Source: Massospora cicadina
Lineage: Eukaryota > Entomophthoromycota > Entomophthoromycetes > Entomophthorales > Entomophthoraceae
Assembly (NCBI GenBank): GCA_022478985.1
Contig: JAKSZP010009559.1
Span: 29,253-93,252 of the forward strand
DNA length: 64,000 nucleotides
Reading direction: 5' to 3'
Shown here: piece by piece, positions 1-9,594 of the stretch
How positions within the stretch are numbered: position 1 is the stretch's first letter
How the letters are laid out: each line of letters starts with the position of its first letter
Program-made: the position numbers and the translations under genes
The notes under the pieces: generated by a model
Databases searched by the model: none
The model's input: only the letters and a program-made list of their open reading frames with translations
What the model was told of the DNA's origin: nothing

Positions 1-417
1 CACTCATACATTTCACTTTTTTGTTGCTTTTCCATATGGCTAGTGTACCTAAAGAAGCTCATCACCAAGAACTACAGAACAGCTCCCAGCACCTGTACCC
101 TATATGGAGTACAAAGATTTGTTCGCTAATTGTGTTTTCCTCTTTTGTTGCTTCCCCATGATCCAGGGTTTCTAATAATGCAAATTCAGATAATCTGATT
201 TTGCTCCCAATTGTTGCATATTCACAGAACACTACTTATGTTCAAAAAATGTGGTTCCATATGTCTGTAACTCATGCAAATGTCTAATCTAAGATCAACT
301 TAGGCAGCCTCTTTTCCACAAACTTCATTCATCCTTCCTCTCCCAGAGGCGTCAAAGGAGGGCCTATACCTGAAACCCAAGGCTAATGAATAAAAATTAA
401 AAATTACATTTTTCTTC
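1..417. other. Left edge, probable 3'-side internal part of Gyp-2
   Basis: No coding region is supported here. The stretch is the left flank of LINE L-1, so it should be continuous with the sequence right of 17768 (Gyp-2). Its content resembles the zone between integrase and 3' LTR in Gyp-1: both contain the words ttttgttgcttcc and a T-rich tract. If so, the 3' LTR of Gyp-2 lies beyond the left edge. This is inference from position plus short similarity. Confidence 0.3.
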
Positions 418-429
418 TTCTTTTTCTTT
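418..429. repeat. Target-site duplication of LINE L-1 (left copy)
   Basis: ttctttttcttt occurs immediately left of the LINE 3' end and again at 17757-17768 next to its 5' end. The word is low-complexity, so the exact limits are uncertain by a few bases. Confidence 0.6.
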
Positions 430-699
430 AATTTTACCTGTTTGGGGAAGGTCGACCAGGGGATAAGCACTTCCAATATAGTGTGGATAAACTAATGAAG
501 TTTGAAAAATTAAGACACCCTAGAGGGTTCAAGGCCCTTCTTGTTGTCTCCAGGATCACCAAGTTTAGGACGGTAGGGAAGGGGGAGGTTATGCTGGCTT
601 ATTCTTAGATCCAACTTGTGCGAAGGAAAGGATCAACTTTTAGGAACCATATGGGGAGCCATGTATTGATTGTCCTTCTGTTGTGGGGATTCATGTGTC

Positions 700-3600
700 C
701 AAACAGCTATGCTTGGAAATATTCCAATATATGCTTTGGAAGAGATAGATGGCTTGTTGGATTGTAGGCGCTGCTCCTGTGAACGTAACCAGTACTATTG
801 TATGTATTATCCATAGTGCTATTGCTCCTATTAGCGCACTGAGAGATGGGTGTATAAGAGACCATGTTTATAGAAAACATGTTCCTTGCTAAGCTGAATG
901 GTTGTCCGTTTTCTTGGCGGAATAGGCGCATGGCCTCTTTCCATACAGCCAATGATGTTGGGAATTGTTCTAAGCGGTGGGCTAGGCTTCCATACTGACC
1001 ACATATTGCACATGAGGTGTGATTGGCATTTGACCATTCAGCTGCTCGGTATATTCTCCTCATGCACCTCCATACATGTGCTCTTATCCTGGGTTGGAGT
1101 AGAGGGTGATGTGTTTATCTCCATACTCTTCTTTGAGTCTCCAGGTTGTAGGTATGTCTATATGGTCCAGGTAATCTATCCTGGCTATGAATTGTACTTT
1201 TGCTTATTATATTGTCTGTGACTATGTGATCATTGATCTCCTGTCTGTGAGTTAGCCTTGGGCGTCCTCAGTGACTGGTTTGGCCATTTATGTGGATTCG
1301 CTATATTGCTCTTCTCATGGCTAGGAGTATTTGTTTGAAATGTGCAGGAGTGCCGTGTGGTCCTGAAGCTGATGGATGGGATGCTAGATATTTGATTAAT
1401 GTGTTCTGGTTCTTTGGGTTTCTTAATCGTAGTGCACGTTTAAAGTTATATCTTGCTGTTCTGGCCCAGTGTGTATCTGGAAGATCTTGGCTAGTCACCT
1501 GAGCTATCCAAGATCTCAGTATATGGGTCACTTGCTCTACATAATTAGTAAGCCCCATACCTCCATTCCTTTTGGAGCTAAATATGGTTTCGAGGTGTAC
1601 AAGGGGGTTGTGGTTGGACCAGAGCCATCCTTGTAATTAGACGTGAATTGTGTTGAAGAAGGATGGTGAGAAAGCTATTGAGTGTGCCATGAACCATATG
1701 ATTGATAGAATCATAGAGTTTGGTACTGTACCCTTCCTGCTAACCCTTTTGATGTCCATGTAAGGAGGCAATGCATTTTGTTATTTTGTCTAGGAGCTGA
1801 TTTTCCATCATGGAGTTAGCGTAACCCCATGCTTCCAACCATACTACCAAGTGACGAACAGGTCCAGCTGTTGGCTTGGTGATGAATGAAAGTTTCAGTG
1901 AGGTCGTTGCTAGTTTATGCCTCCTATGTCTGTTCAGGAGTCTTGATGTTGTATTATCTTGTTGGCCCTGGTTAGATGGCGCCCAATGGGTCTGATATTT
2001 TCCCAGGAGTATAATTTCCGTTTTCTCCATGTTAAGTGATGCGTTACTTATGGCTGAATAGTCTTATATTATCTTCTTAATTCTGAAAGCGTCCTGATTG
2101 TTGGAAATGACCGCCACACAAATCATCAGCTAAGGCCATCATTCTGACTGGTGGTTGGCCCATGACGTTGATTCCCTTGAGAAGTGTGTTTGTATTCCAG
2201 ATTAGAGGTTTAAGCTAAATTTGTAGAGTAGAGGGCTTAAGGGGTCTCCTTGTTTTACTCCTCTCTGTGGGATAACTAGATTGGCTAAGAAGCCTGCTCC
2301 CCACACAGCCATGGTAGCAGACTCTGTGTACAACATCACCCAGTTCATGAATCTAATTGGGAGCTTGAATTTTTGAAGGCAGGCCCTAAGATAGGTCCAA
2401 TTTACCCCTGAAGTATGCCTTTTGTTGGTCTAAAAGTCAAGTGCTCCAGAGGTTTTGGACTGGCAGACATTTGCAACTGTGTGAATGTTGTCCCATATGG
2501 ATCTTCTTAGAACAAATCCATATTGTGATAGGGATATCACATCTGTTGCAATTTCTCCTAGTCGTTTGGCCATGATTATTGTGAATATTTTTGTATCTGT
2601 GTTGGTTAGGGATATTGGGCGCCAATTGAAAAAGGTCTAGTCTGTCTCCTTTTTTGAACAAAGTGACAGTGTAGGCTTCTTTACCTCCAGGTAGGAGGCA
2701 TGTTTCCATAATACACTTGTTCATTGAAGCTAGAAGAATGTTAGAAATGTTAGTAAAATAGTTTATGTAAAATTCATAGGGAATCCCATCAGGTCCAGGG
2801 CATTTCCCTCTTGGTGCACCGCGTACTACTTCCATAATTCCTCGCATGATATTAGGTTGATTAGATTGTTATTTTAGGCTGCAGTGTCAATTTGTGCGCT
2901 TCTAAGGAATTTTTCGATTTTTTCTGGTTCTACTGGCTCGGATTTATTCAATTTCATATAAAACCTGTGAACTTCACTTGTGACTTCTTCAGGTGTTTCT
3001 GCTATGGATTTGTCAAGTTGTTGGACCAGTGTGCAAGCTATCATATCTTTCCAGGCGTTTAATCTGTGTTTATAAGTAGCTTGAGAAATTAAAATCCATA
3101 TCTTATGTTTTTGCCTTTATATTAAACTCCAACTTGATGTTGGTGTTCGCAGATCAAGGTGTTTAGCTGAGCAGAAACCTCTGCCCATTTGTGAACCCAT
3201 CCAGGGCTGTATCCCATGTATGGGACGTTGTTTTCTAGTTGGTTAAGTTCTGCCAAGTTGTACTTAATAATGGCTGAAGCTGAGCTGTGTCTTCTAGATG
3301 ATGTATGTTTTATTTGTTGGGTTGTTGATTTTTTTAAGTTTTCTCAGGTGGTTAGTAGGTCCAAGCAAAAAGGTGTTTGAAAATCTTGGGTTGAGGATAT
3401 TTCCCCCATCCAGGATAAAATTCCAAGTTTGCTAAACTTTCTAGCGTATTCTGCACCATCTGGGTGCTTGGGTACTTGGTTCCGTAAGTTTGTAGGACAC
3501 TGAGACTAACAGATGGTCATAAAATTCAATTTTTGTAGTTTTAAAGTTTTGAATTTGGTGCCAGAAGATTATTGGTGTGAGTATTAGGTCTCTCTCTGAC

Positions 3601-4088
3601 ATAAGGACAAGTGTACCATTGTGTACATGTGGGCGTGTCATGTTTTGTAGCAGAGGTAGCCTTTTTGGATGCAGATCATATAGTCCCAGGGTGGCCATTA
3701 GTAGTAAAATTCCACTTGCACTTATGGTATCTCTGTTGTGTATGGCCATCAGTCTGTATCTGGATTACTCCAGCAGTTCATGTCTCCCATGATGGAAGTA
3801 CTTGCTGGTAGATTTAGTTGTGTTAGGGCTGTTAGAAATTCTCTTCTGTCATGTGCACCATTCAGGGCATTCACACTAGCTATTGTGTGCACTTTGGTGA
3901 GCCATGAGAAGGTTACAGCAAGTACACAGCCATCCAGGAAAGAATTTTTATTGATAAACTAAAGTTTTGGTTTGCACGTACTATCACCCCACAGTGTTGT
4001 GACCAAAATGATATTTTTGGGAGAAGATTTTTTCCCATGCCTCCTCCTCTCCCTGTGGACAGTGAGTTTCCTGCACCGCCAGGATATC
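700..4088 (-). pseudogene. L-1 ORF2, part of endonuclease plus RT and C-terminal CCHC
   Basis: Decayed ORF2 of the LINE. Reading right to left, the tail of the endonuclease is at about 3440-3750 and keeps the C-terminal catalytic pair in YDHLLVSVSY. The RT fingers and palm start with GPDGIPYEFY (about 2780). The palm catalytic motif reads ALADD near 2130, where L-2, L-3 and L-4 have F or FT in the first positions. A thumb/connection follows (about 1300-2030). The C-terminal knuckle lies in 707-1063 (CAICGQYGSLAHRLEQF). Its last Cys is replaced by Phe; the sister copy L-2 still has EQC. RT in this family copies its own RNA at a nicked target (target-primed reverse transcription). Stops and frameshifts throughout make this a pseudogene. 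Confidence 0.85.
4084..4088. repeat. Gyp-1 target-site duplication, left copy (atatc)
   Basis: atatc directly precedes the left LTR and recurs at 16164-16168 directly after the right LTR. The joined flanks restore the LINE endonuclease reading (…ccagg-atatc-tacagg…), which confirms insertion into L-1. Confidence 0.9.
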
Positions 4089-5404
4089 TGTTAAGTTTTT
4101 AACTAATGGTGCAAGCTAAAATAAATTAACAGTGAAATTGAGAATATAAACTCGCTTTTCAAATAAAACTCCTGCTTGTAATTGAGAAGTAGATCCTCCA
4201 AAATCCTCAATAATAGCCAAGTAACTCTGGTATGCTCACCATTTTTAAGTCTACTGGCGCCAACAAATACAAGACCTTCTGTCTTTATACAAAATCAGGA
4301 AATTATTCCTCTATAATCAGGACTACTTCTCTGGCAGGCAACTATATACTTCTCTTAGGGAAGAATAAGCACACACAACTATCTAATATAGATGTAACAG
4401 TGACAGATACAAATACCTGACAGATGACAGATGGATAATAATTAATAAACTAAGTGACAGTAGTTATTAATGATCAATAAACTAGTAAATGATGATTAAT
4501 TGATGTTTTATTAAAAGGCCAGGCACCGGTATTATATACCTCTCAGGCATCTCCTGGCTGAACTCATCTATTAGATGAGTTCATTCATATTATGCTAATT
4601 CTCTGCTGGTCATGGCAATAATTATAAAAAATCCCCGAGTCAATTCAGCCCATGAATTGACTAAAAATAACAATTGTTTCAGCCTAATTGGAGGCAATTT
4701 TATTCTTATAATTGGGACAACTTTAGGTTTTGAACTCAACATCAAAATCTTCCTGATTAGAGCTATATCATAACTCGACGTCTAACAATAAATGGGGAAT
4801 AAAAAAATATGATCATAAAAGATGATGCACCCTAATTTGGGATGTCAGCAGGCCTCTCAATAGCTCTAATTACGCCCATAATCAGGATGAATTTGGGTTT
4901 TGAACTCAACATCAAAATCTTCCCAATTAGAGCTACATTATAACTTGACATCTTACAATAAATGGGGAATAAAAAATATATGATCATAAAAGATGATGCA
5001 CCCCAATTTGGGATGTCAGCAGGCCTCTCAATAGCACTAAGTATGCCCATAATCAGGATGTCTATGTTTAAGTGCTTAATTATCAATTTAATCAATTAAA
5101 CCCAACTTCTGCCTTAGTATATTAAGATTAATTTACCAATTTAAGAGAGGCAATTTAGTTAATGCTGTGGGACCACTTTGCACCCAAGTTTACCCATAAT
5201 TGGCCATAATATAATATCATAGCTATTATTAGCTACAATAATTGGGCACCTCAGATGCAATTAGAGCAGTTATGAGGTGAATCTGATTTATCTAATTATG
5301 CAGATGAATTAGGAGAATCAAAGGATCCATCAATGGAAGTAATCTATCAGCATTGATGGTTTTCTCAAAGGGTTAATTTTTGAGTCAACCATCAAAGTTG
5401 AACA
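4089..5404 (-). repeat. Gyp-1 3' LTR (left)
   Basis: 1316 bp, TGTTAAGT… to …TTGAACA on the plus strand. It aligns along its whole length with 14842-16163. A rough by-eye count finds about 30 differences in the first 335 bp and clearly fewer after that, mostly transitions. It contains an internal tandem duplication (see 4726-5070). Confidence 0.92.
4726..5070. repeat. Two-copy tandem repeat inside the Gyp-1 LTR (about 170-bp unit)
   Basis: The word ggttttgaactcaacatc starts at 4726 and again at 4896. Each copy continues through gatgatgcacc, ttgggatgtcagcaggcctctcaatag and cccataatcaggatg. The same duplication is in the right LTR (starts at 15481 and 15654), so it predates insertion of this copy. 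Confidence 0.85.
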
Positions 5405-5416
5405 TTTCCCCCACTT
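5405..5416 (-). other. Gyp-1 polypurine tract
   Basis: On the minus strand aagtgggggaaa lies immediately upstream of the 3' LTR start TGTTC. Position and composition fit the plus-strand primer of LTR reverse transcription. It fixes the element's orientation. Confidence 0.8.
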
Positions 5417-5457
5417 GACTGGAATATAAACCCTGAATTTTCCTGAATTCATTTTCA

Positions 5458-6090
5458 ATGTCTGAAAACAGCTCATCCTCTGTGTACCACAATTTTGTTG
5501 CTTCCCTCGAGCCTGAACAGTGGCGTCAGTTTACTCATCTGCCCAGAACCATGTGTATGAATTTGTTTTTGGGCTCACTCCAGGCAGCAGAGTTGGGCCA
5601 GCTTTTTCCTGTGCCAACTGTCATGATGTCAACTCATCCCAAAACTATTATTGAGGAGGAAGTTGTCCAAGTTGTGGATTCTACCTGAGGATCGATAGGT
5701 TATGAGCTTAGGTCTCATGCTTCCACAACTGTCACAGCAGACAACTTCAGCCACTCTTTTGATCTGAGAGAGCCAACCTTTTTGCTCCAGCTAGTTTACC
5801 AAGATGGCGATCTTCTGGCGGAGTTTCTCTTTGAACTTTGCCATTTCCCAATGGCCCAAAACTACAGTGTGCTGCTGTGGTCAGCCAACTTTTCTTGTCA
5901 AGGCCAACTGCTCAGTGAAACTTGGGCCAAATACAATTGTCTTTATAACTCCATTTGTTTTTGTTGGCTGAAGATACCTCTGTTTGACCTCAAGAGTTTG
6001 TTCAGGTTGACAACTTTTTGGAGGAGGTCCTTGGTTCCTGGTCCGAGCTGCTTGAGAATCGGCTTGATTTTGCTTCCTCTTTGGGTTTGA
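5458..6090 (+). pseudogene. Antisense reading frame inside Gyp-1, next to the 3' LTR
   Basis: A plus-strand frame, opposite to gag-pol, starts with ATG 42 bp inside the purine tract. It runs 210 codons with a single stop at 5686-5688, in a region where the sense strand holds only short frames. It begins MSENSSSSVYHNFV; the second half is rich in Leu, Phe and Trp. I recognise no domain. Gyp-4 has a frame in the same place and orientation (51072 onward), with similar position but no alignment I can prove by eye. Known precedent: some plant gypsy lineages carry extra antisense ORFs between pol and the 3' LTR. It could also be chance openness. Confidence 0.4.
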
Positions 6091-6099
6091 ATACCCATG

Positions 6100-7020
6100 A
6101 TGTTTAAGATGTTCATTTTTCTCAGCCATTCAGGCAGATTGCGAGGCCCTTCATCAGGATAATGCTGATGAATACCTCCCCAGGATGGTCGTAGTCAGCC
6201 ATCTTATGCGCCTTTTCTTTGCCTGGATGTTTTCAGGTCATTTGTTGCATGTTCCCCCTCTAATCAAGTGGTGAAAACCCAGTTTATCGCGTTATATTGT
6301 CAACCCTGGAAATTTATCAGTATCAAACTGATTTCCTAGTTGACTATCTTCTCTTGGGCGCATGTTTCCCACCCAATTGTGGGCTCAATTGGGTAACTAT
6401 AAATGGGTTCATGCCTCCTCTCCCCATTGTTCACTGGGAGTCATCTTAAACGAGTGCATGGCACATCTGGCTCTATGCATCATGGCCCTTTTTCTTGTCA
6501 CCCAGTAACTAGACCGGGCCAAATTGGCATGCGAAGATGAAGGTTCAGGTTCTGAGTCACCTCTCCCCCCTCAAATTTAGGACTAAAATTCGTTTTATTT
6601 ATTAAAATTTATAATATTCTTATTACTTGAAATATAAAATCTTATTCTCTTTTTTTTACTATTTATATAGATGATGGAATTTTTTTCTTTTGCATTATTA
6701 TATATCTTTTTTATCGTTAATCTTTCTCATAACTATTAGTTTCAATTTAACTATATATGCTTATATTAAAATTCCTCTCTTCTAATTGGGCCGCTTTTTA
6801 AACTTCCTTAGGAATTTAGCATGGACTCAATTATATACATGACCCAAATCTTTCTCCTTAGTAATGTAAGAAAAGTTTGAGGTCTTCTCAATAACTTTGA
6901 ATGGACAAACCAAATGCAATTTAACTTGTGAATTTGGCCTGAACCATGGGTATTACAAGTAAATACTTCATCCTCCACAGCGAATTTGGGAAGATTGTAT
7001 CAGGTTTTTTGATCTTTTTC
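6100..7020. other. Gyp-1 spacer between integrase and antisense frame
   Basis: No coding domain is seen. 6590-6780 is a strongly T/A-rich tract. Comparable T-rich tracts lie in the same place in Gyp-4 (about 52260-52380), Gyp-3 (37795-37890) and Gyp-5 (60670-60835). It is a shared structural feature of these elements, of unknown role. Confidence 0.5.
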
Positions 7021-7023
7021 ATG

Positions 7024-8019
7024 TCAGGCCTTACAAAGTTCGAAGTTATTATCAAAAGCCTGGGCTTGCAGTTTAATCAAGGTCTCCGCAAGCCTCTCAA
7101 CATACTGGGAATAACTCAATTCTTGGGGTTCTTGTAGCAAGGAATACAACAATAGTGGTAAGGCTGGGTGCTTCCCATATAGAAATTGGAAAGGAGACAT
7201 CTTCGTGGCCAAATGGTAAGAGATGTTGTAGGCAAAAATGGCTGAAATGAGGAATATACTCCATTCGGAGGGCTTCTGAGAAGTCAGTTTTCTTGGGATA
7301 TTGACAAGTGTTCCATTAACTCGTTCTACTGCACCATTTGTCTCTGGGTGGTATGGAGTTGACAGAACACATGCATCCCCATTAATTCTCTAAGCTTCTG
7401 GAGAATAACCACAGTGAAATTTGTGCCATTATCCATCAATATAAATTGAGGATATCCGTGCCAATGAATAACTTTCAAAAAAGATAAATTTAGCAGTTGT
7501 TGAGGCTCCTAAGTCCTGAATAGCCCTGGCTTCAACCCATTTCATTAAGTGATCAACTGCCACAATAATATATTTGGCTTTCACATTGCTAATCGGGAGG
7601 GGTCCAACCACATCTATAGATATAGTGTGCCAAGCAAATTTGTGCCGAACAAGCTGGTATGAAGTAGCTTTTGGAAGAGTTTTCCCCTTGACACTCTTGG
7701 CAACAGCTCAAAGTTTTATGGATGTCAAAATGCATTTATTCCCAATAGTAATTTTGCTTAAGCTGCTCCTTGGTTTTCTTAAGGCTTCCATGGCCAGTAG
7801 CCTTATGAGCAGCCAAATTAGATCTGCTTGAGCCAAGGGATGTGGAAATATATATTTCTTTCCATCAATTACCTTGAATAAGACTCCTTTTTCAGTCTGG
7901 GTATCCTTTCTTAATTCGAGAGAGATTTTCTGCACTTGTCTGGGCTCATTGGCAAAAGTCCCATTAACCATCTTCTGAGCCAAGGCATCCACCGGCTGGA
8001 AGAGGGCTGCTACAATGGA
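7024..8019 (-). pseudogene. Gyp-1 integrase
   Basis: The integrase inserts the cDNA into the genome. On the minus strand a damaged N-terminal region is followed by the catalytic core beginning VGPLP (about 7607), with the first core Asp seen in VAVDHLMKWVEARA. An IDG-TNFT segment corresponds to the second Asp region. The end of the core is seen at 7024-7212 (ATKMSPFQFLYGKHPALP, a hallmark of gypsy integrases). The N-terminal HHCC zinc site is not intact. Several frameshifts and stops separate the pieces. It directly follows RNase H, as in Ty3/gypsy pol. Confidence 0.85.
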
Positions 8020-8390
8020 CAGACGGGACAAACAATCAGCATTCTGATTCTTAGAACCAGCCCGGTGCTTGATGGTATAGTCATAAGCCTGTAGCTTAAG
8101 TGCCCAGCGAGCCAAACGTCCTTCTGGCTCCTTAAAATTGTTAAGCCAGCTTAGGGATGCATGATCAGTAACCACGGTGAAATGCACTCCATGAAGGTAT
8201 ACTCGGAACTGTTTATAGGCATATATAACGCCCAAACACTCTCTTTCTGTTAAGGTATAATTTCTTTCTTGGGCATTTAGGATACGACTAGCATAGGCTA
8301 CTGGGTGCTCTTCGCCATCTTCTCTAACTTGGGACAAAACGGCTCCAATTGCTGTTAATGACGCATCAGTTTTAACAATAAATTCTCAGT
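8020..8390 (-). pseudogene. Gyp-1 RNase H
   Basis: RNase H degrades the RNA strand during reverse transcription. This is the best-preserved domain of the element. The expected acidic residues are visible: KTDAS (first Asp, just after an in-frame stop at about 8390), ERECLG (Glu) and VVTDHASL (Asp). The typical close NADCLSRL ends the domain near 8020. VAYASRILNAQERNYTLTE is a standard gypsy RNase H motif. Confidence 0.9.
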
Positions 8391-9460
8391 CAAAGTCAGG
8401 ATAGTGCAATACTGGTGCGACTAATAGGGCCAAATGAAGCTGGTCAAATGCCTCCTGGCAGGCCGAATTCCACTCAAAAGAGACCTTATCCTTAAGTAGA
8501 TAAAATAAAGGTTCTCCAATTTGAGTGAAGTCAACAATAAATTGATGATAATACCCAATCATGCCCAAAAATACTTGAATATCTCGCTTGGATTTGGGCC
8601 TCTTCATATTAGATATTGCTTCCAATTTGGCTGGTTGTGGTCGAAGACCTTCCTTATTAATTACAAACCCAAGGTATTCCAGCTAGTCTTAAAGAATTGA
8701 CACTTCCTGGGCTTGATCTTCAAGTTTGCAGCTGCTAACCTCTTGAAAACCTCTTCCAGGTGTTCCAGATGTTCATCAAAGGTATGACTGAATATTTTTA
8801 TATCATCTAGGTATACTAGTACACATGACAATTTAATATCACCCATTATGGTGTCCATCGCTCTCTGGAAAATAGCTGGAGCATTTCAGAGTCCTTGGGG
8901 CATCCTTGTTGGTTGAAATAACCCTTCTTGGGTAATAATGGCGCACTTTTCTCGCTCAGCTTTGGGCTGATCAATTTTCCAATACCCACTAATTAAAACC
9001 AGCGCTGAGAAGAACTTTGCACCCCCAAGCCTGTCTAGGGCATATTCAATTCGCGGAAGAGGATAGGAATCATTTTTGATAATGTTATTAAGCTTTCAGT
9101 AGTCAATAACAACCCAGTTGCTCCCATCTTTCTTCTTTACAATAAGAATTGGAGCAGCCCATGGACTCTTGGATGGCATCAACATGCCACGGTCAAGAAG
9201 TTCTTTAATTTCCTTTGACACAACTTCTTCAGTAGTTTTTAAACGTCTAATCGGCCTCAATTGGATAGGTAAATGGTCCCCAGTATCTATTGTTTGGATC
9301 ACTCCTCTTGCACATCCAAGGTCAAAATCATCCTTAGCAAATATCTCATGGTATCTCTCAAATAATCCCCAAACTTGGTCCTTTTCCTGATCATTTAGTT
9401 CCCCTAAATCAGCCATAGGTAACATTATGCACATATTCCAACTCATCATCAGGAATCCCT
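8391..9460 (-). pseudogene. Gyp-1 reverse transcriptase
   Basis: The RT domain runs from LRPIRRLKTTEEVVSKEI (fingers, about 9290) through SPWAAPILIVKKKDGS, the palm and the YLDD box (VYLDDIKIF near 8801-8816) to the connection (VFLGMIGYYHQFI). The YLDD catalytic pair is intact. The first catalytic Asp of the palm is lost: where LDLISGYW is normal, this copy has ALVLISGYW (Val codon at 8997-8999). Stops interrupt the frame, for example just after WVVIDY at about 9096. Catalytically dead as read. Confidence 0.9.
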
Positions 9461-9582
9461 AGCTCATCCAGGGTTCCAAAATTGTGGAAAGATTCAATCT
9501 CCGTTATAGGGATCAAATGGAGGTCTGCAACCACCTGGTGCCTTTTGATGAAGATTGGCCGATTCTGCATGTTTGCACAGAT

Positions 9583-9594
9583 GACACTAATTTC
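9583..9594. repeat. Target-site duplication of H-1 (left copy)
   Basis: gacactaatttc occurs here and at 11515-11526, exactly flanking the half-LINE. Confidence 0.85.

Noticed and set aside
898..1221. Plus-strand frame of 107 codons
   Set aside because: Antisense to the C-terminal CCHC region of L-1 ORF2, which has clear homology on the minus strand.
4832..5095. Minus-strand frame of 87 codons with internal sequence repetition (and its twin at 15590-15844)
   Set aside because: It lies in the tandem duplication of the Gyp-1 LTR and appears in both LTRs; no domain. Treated as a by-product of the repeat.
5405..7020. Envelope-like gene after integrase in Gyp-1
   Set aside because: Sense-strand frames here are short, with no signal peptide or membrane anchor; only the antisense frame stands out.
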